From Planotetraspora thailandica (GTDB lineage Bacteria; Actinomycetota; Actinomycetes; Streptosporangiales; Streptosporangiaceae), in assembly GCF_016863335.1 (NCBI RefSeq), contig NZ_BOOR01000042.1:34457-98456 (forward strand): DNA of 64,000 nucleotides, written 5' to 3'. The position numbers were made by a program, and so were the translations under genes. This document shows, one piece after another, positions 61,129 through 64,000 of the stretch (position 1 is the stretch's first letter; each line of letters begins with the position of its first letter). The notes under the pieces were generated by a model. It was not told where the DNA came from and did not search any database. It saw only the letters and a list, made by a program, of their open reading frames with translations.

Positions 61129-62478
61129 TCACGTCGCCGGCGCTTCCTGCGGCGCCACCCGGCCCGTCCGGGAGATGTGCCGCAGCACGTAGAGGGTGGA
61201 GATCGTGAGCACCACGTAGACGGCCGACACGACGGCCAGGCTGACCCACAGGCCGGGCGCGGGGTTGACCGCCTGGAAGGTGCGCATCCTGCCGTACACG
61301 ATCCACGGCTGCCTGCCCACCTCCGTCACGATCCAGCCCATCTCGACCGCGATCACGGCGAGCACGCCGGAGATCGCCGCGAGGCGCAGGAACCACGGCG
61401 AGGAGGGCATGTCGCGCCTGCGCCACCAGCTCAGGGCGAGCCACGCGCCCAGCAGCAGCAACAGCACGCCGATCCCCACCATCGTGTCGAACGCCAGATG
61501 CACGGGCGCGACCGGCGGCCGGTCGGCGGGAGCCGTACGGTCGAGCCCCTGGACGACGGTGCCGGGGTTGAAGCCGACCAGCAGCGACAGCCCGCTGGGG
61601 ATCTCCAGCGCGTAGTGGATCTCGTCGCCGATCACCAGCCCGCCGATGTGCAGGGGCGCGTTCGGCCCGGTCGGGAACACCGCCTCGGCGGCGGCGAGCT
61701 TGGTGGGCTGGTAGCCGGCGAGGAAGCGGGCCGCGTAGTCGCCCGCGACGATCTGCACGGGAGCGAGGACGGCAGCGAGCGTGAACGGAACCAGGAAACC
61801 GAGCCGGTGGTAGCGGTCGCGGCGCCCGCGCAGCAGCGCCGCCGCGTACACCCCGGCGGTCACGAACCCGGACACCATGAAGGCGGCGATGACCATGTGC
61901 ACGACCTGGGGAGCCGTCGCCGGGTTGAACATCGCCTGCCAGGGGGCCACCCGGGTGATGCGCCCGTGGTCGAGGTCGAAGCCGCGCGGCTGGTTCATCC
62001 ACGCGTTGGCCGACACGACGAACACCGCCGAGGCCACGCCCGCCACCATCACGGGAACGCCGCTGAGCAGGTGGACGCGCGGCGGCAGCCGGTCCCAGGC
62101 GTAGAGGTAGACGCCGAGGAAGATCGCTTCGAGGAAGAACGCGATGCCCTCCAGGGCGAACGGCAGCCCGATCACCTCGCCGTAGACGCCCATCAGTCCG
62201 GGCCACAGCAGGCCCATCTCGAAGCTCAGGATGGTGCCGGAGACCGCGCCCACCGCGAACAGCACACCCACCGCGGTGGCCCACCGCCGGGCCAGGCGCA
62301 GGTAGTCCGGATCGCCGGTGCGCAGTCCCCGCCATTCGGCGAAAAGCAGCAGCGCGGGCATGCCGACGCCCAAACAGGCCAGGATGATGTGCCAGCCCAG
62401 GGACAGCGCCATCTGGGTCCGCGCCGCCACCAGGTCACCCGGGCTCGCCGGACCCGCCAGGACGGCGAACATCATCAT
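61129..62478 (-). CDS. cydA: Cytochrome bd oxidase subunit I, 449 aa
   Basis: The ATG at 62478 is chosen; the frame continues nine codons further but with no ribosome site. It has the heme ligand region ALSLGWHIILACLGVGMP, GLPFALEGIAFFLEAIFLGVYLYAWDRLP, the short quinol loop typical of CIO-type members, and VEMGWIVTEVGRQPWIVYG near the end. It is a high-affinity terminal oxidase that passes electrons from quinol to oxygen, useful at low oxygen. First gene of the cydAB pair. Confidence 0.92.
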   Translation of the reverse strand: MMMFAVLAGPASPGDLVAARTQMALSLGWHIILACLGVGMPALLLFAEWRGLRTGDPDYLRLARRWATAVGVLFAVGAVSGTILSFEMGLLWPGLMGVYGEVIGLPFALEGIAFFLEAIFLGVYLYAWDRLPPRVHLLSGVPVMVAGVASAVFVVSANAWMNQPRGFDLDHGRITRVAPWQAMFNPATAPQVVHMVIAAFMVSGFVTAGVYAAALLRGRRDRYHRLGFLVPFTLAAVLAPVQIVAGDYAARFLAGYQPTKLAAAEAVFPTGPNAPLHIGGLVIGDEIHYALEIPSGLSLLVGFNPGTVVQGLDRTAPADRPPVAPVHLAFDTMVGIGVLLLLLGAWLALSWWRRRDMPSSPWFLRLAAISGVLAVIAVEMGWIVTEVGRQPWIVYGRMRTFQAVNPAPGLWVSLAVVSAVYVVLTISTLYVLRHISRTGRVAPQEAPAT

Positions 62479-62578
62479 GGCCCGTCCGTGCCCCCGCCGC
62501 CCCATCGCACAAACCGGGCGGCGGGCATGGAGGCGAGGTGTTTACCCGAAGCGGAACGGATCACGGGGAACAGTCCTG

Positions 62579-63130
62579 ATGCGTGCGGGAACACACCCAT
62601 CCATGACGCGCAACCTGGTGAACGGCGCCGTCGGCGGTGCGCTCGCGACCGCCGTCTACAGCGCCGTGCTGATGGCGGGAGACCGGGCCGGCCTGGTGGG
62701 CGACCCCAGTCGGGAGGTCGCGCCGAGGTGGTTCACGCGGATCACGCCGGCCGGCCGTACGAGCCGATCGGGCGAGAGCGTGCTGACCACGATCGGCCAG
62801 TTCCTGTACGGCAGCGCCGCGGGCGCCGCCCTCGGCATGCTCGGCGGCGGCAGGCGCGTCCCCCTCGTGATGGGCGCGGCCTACGGCCTTGCCGTCTGGT
62901 ACGCGGGTCGCCGGCGCTTGGTGCCGCGCATGGGCGGCCTGCCCGCCTCATACCGCGAGGTCCCCGGCCGCCAGGCCCTCCTCGCGCTGGGCCACATGAT
63001 GTACGGAGCGTCGCTGGCGATCTCCATGAACCGCCTCAGGCCCGACAAGGCCGCCCTGGGCCCCGTCATGCCCGCGGAGGGGTACGACCCGAGGTCGAAG
63101 TTCCTGACGCCGCGGCAACAGGTGCCGTAG
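62579..63130 (+). CDS. Hypothetical membrane protein, 183 aa
   Basis: The ATG at 62579 has GGGGAA upstream. Hydrophobic segments lie near 10-30, 75-95 and 98-112. The central part has RWFTRITPAGRTSRSGESVLTTIGQFLYGSAAGAALGMLGGG. The layout resembles DUF1440/YagU-like small inner membrane proteins, but the match is weak. It is divergent from cydA and monocistronic. Confidence 0.62.
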   Translation: MRAGTHPSMTRNLVNGAVGGALATAVYSAVLMAGDRAGLVGDPSREVAPRWFTRITPAGRTSRSGESVLTTIGQFLYGSAAGAALGMLGGGRRVPLVMGAAYGLAVWYAGRRRLVPRMGGLPASYREVPGRQALLALGHMMYGASLAISMNRLRPDKAALGPVMPAEGYDPRSKFLTPRQQVP

Positions 63131-63269
63131 CTCGTCTGCGGCCGATGCCGAAGCATTCGTAGAGTTTCCATCCTCCTGCAGGTACTCCATGGTCACGGTC
63201 AGCAGGCTATGAGCATCGGCCCAGTTGAGATGGGAGCGTCATGCAAGCAAAGGAGGGGCGCGAGGCGCG

Positions 63270-63932
63270 CTATCCGATGGGGCCCAGGCTGTGGCTCAAG
63301 AGCTCCAAGTCACTGATGAAGCACACGACTTCACCGTCGGCCGAGCGCCCTATCCAGGTCGGGTACGCCCCATCCCCCATCCCGCAGTCGAACAAGATGA
63401 CGTTCAGCCCGGACTCGGCATCGGTGACCTCGGCCCAGCCGTCCCGCATCACGTCGTCGCGGACGCCTTCCCACTCGTCACGAGCGTCGTCTTGGAACCG
63501 GCGCAGCAGAGGCAGAGCTGTCACATCCAGGAAGCGCCCTTGCCCGCTGTCGACGCCAAATCCGAAGAACTCCCCTTCGCCGAGTTTCGACGGGTCCTGT
63601 CCAGGACGCAGCGCCATCTCCCAGGAAACCGCCGGTTCTTCCCTGATCACGACCTTGGCGGCGGCCCCCCTCAGCCCGACACCTCGTTCATCGAAGCCGA
63701 CCAATGACAGCACCATCCGGTATCGCCCGGCCGGGATCTCCTCAGTGAACGCCTCCACGTCATGTCCGGAGTCCGGAACCCACCAGTCGTTGTCCCGTAC
63801 GACCAGTCGGCCGGTGGCCAGGTTCACCGCACCCACGTCCGCCACGAAGATGTCGACCGGGTCCCGGTTCGGCCAGCCGTACCTCATCCCTGGCCGGAAC
63901 ATCAACTCGCAGTTGGGTGGGGGCAGGGTCAT
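63270..63932 (-). CDS. DUF4241 family protein, 220 aa
   Basis: The ATG at 63932 has GAGAGG upstream; the frame extends further but the family begins here. The domain shows LATGRLVVRDN, EIPAGRYRMVLSLVGFDE and a second half with GFGVDSGQGRFLDV and NVILFDCGMGDGAYPTWIGRSADGEVVCFISDLELL, which fits the DUF4241 pattern. Soluble, function unknown; such proteins are often found near polymorphic toxin or immunity genes. No partner is visible before the window ends. Confidence 0.8.
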   Translation of the reverse strand: MTLPPPNCELMFRPGMRYGWPNRDPVDIFVADVGAVNLATGRLVVRDNDWWVPDSGHDVEAFTEEIPAGRYRMVLSLVGFDERGVGLRGAAAKVVIREEPAVSWEMALRPGQDPSKLGEGEFFGFGVDSGQGRFLDVTALPLLRRFQDDARDEWEGVRDDVMRDGWAEVTDAESGLNVILFDCGMGDGAYPTWIGRSADGEVVCFISDLELLSHSLGPIG

Positions 63933-64000
63933 GGAAGGCCTCTCCATAGAGCGACATAGATCCCACATCCTGTGAGACCTGGTGATCAACTGGCAAGGCT

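Noticed and set aside
1..64000. tRNA or rRNA genes, prophage structural genes or integrase
   Set aside because: None recognised on either strand.

Overview
This is a high-GC actinomycete chromosome window. GTG and TTG starts, Tat signals, an F420-type luciferase-like oxidoreductase, a GylR-type glycerol regulator, a GerW/YtfJ-like protein and SPW and DUF4239 membrane proteins point to a sporulating filamentous actinobacterium. A Streptosporangiales-like host is my inference; no rRNA or tRNA gene is present to test it.

Layout. 1-2.6 kb is an accessory-looking edge: a truncated beta-propeller lipoprotein, a small orphan protein, a Phd-like antitoxin with a deleted toxin partner, and a TetR C-terminal scrap. 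2.7-7.1 kb holds a Tat-exported amidase with a coupled 64-aa protein, a secreted HNH nuclease and an LLM oxidoreductase. 7.1-15.6 kb is a catabolic island: a two-subunit molybdenum hydroxylase, a GntR/FCD regulator and a VOC protein transcribed divergently from a fused E1 plus E2 2-oxoacid dehydrogenase, with repeated TTGGATCCA boxes between. 15.7-23.5 kb is the glycerol locus (glpF-glpK-glpD, divergent GylR-like regulator, a second glycerol kinase, an aldo/keto reductase).

23.5-39.5 kb is mixed: a TetR/methyltransferase pair with a tandem operator, an unknown protein plus HTH-ImmA/IrrE metallopeptidase module, an OafA-type acyltransferase, DUF5713, a GerW-like protein, an IS200/IS605 remnant with intact tnpB and broken tnpA beside a decapitated host gene, a multicopper oxidase, and an orphan histidine kinase.

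39.7-55.7 kb is a nearly complete choline/glycine betaine degradation island: Rieske ferredoxin, ferredoxin reductase and Rieske oxygenase (betaine demethylation), an IclR regulator, choline dehydrogenase, betaine aldehyde dehydrogenase, dimethylglycine oxidase, serine hydroxymethyltransferase and the four sarcosine oxidase subunits. Together they would turn choline into serine and one-carbon units. A TGTTGCG-containing motif recurs at three promoters in this island.

The most unusual object is non-coding. Between betB and the dimethylglycine oxidase gene (46555-47057) lies an array of 20-bp boxes on a 53-bp period, five pointing right and then four pointing left, mirrored about position 46853. 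It fits no standard feature class I know.

55.7-64 kb has an SRPBCC/ArsR pair with two operator palindromes, a Mut7-C RNase-like protein, a YtrA-type GntR-ABC transporter operon, cytochrome bd oxidase genes and a DUF4241 protein.
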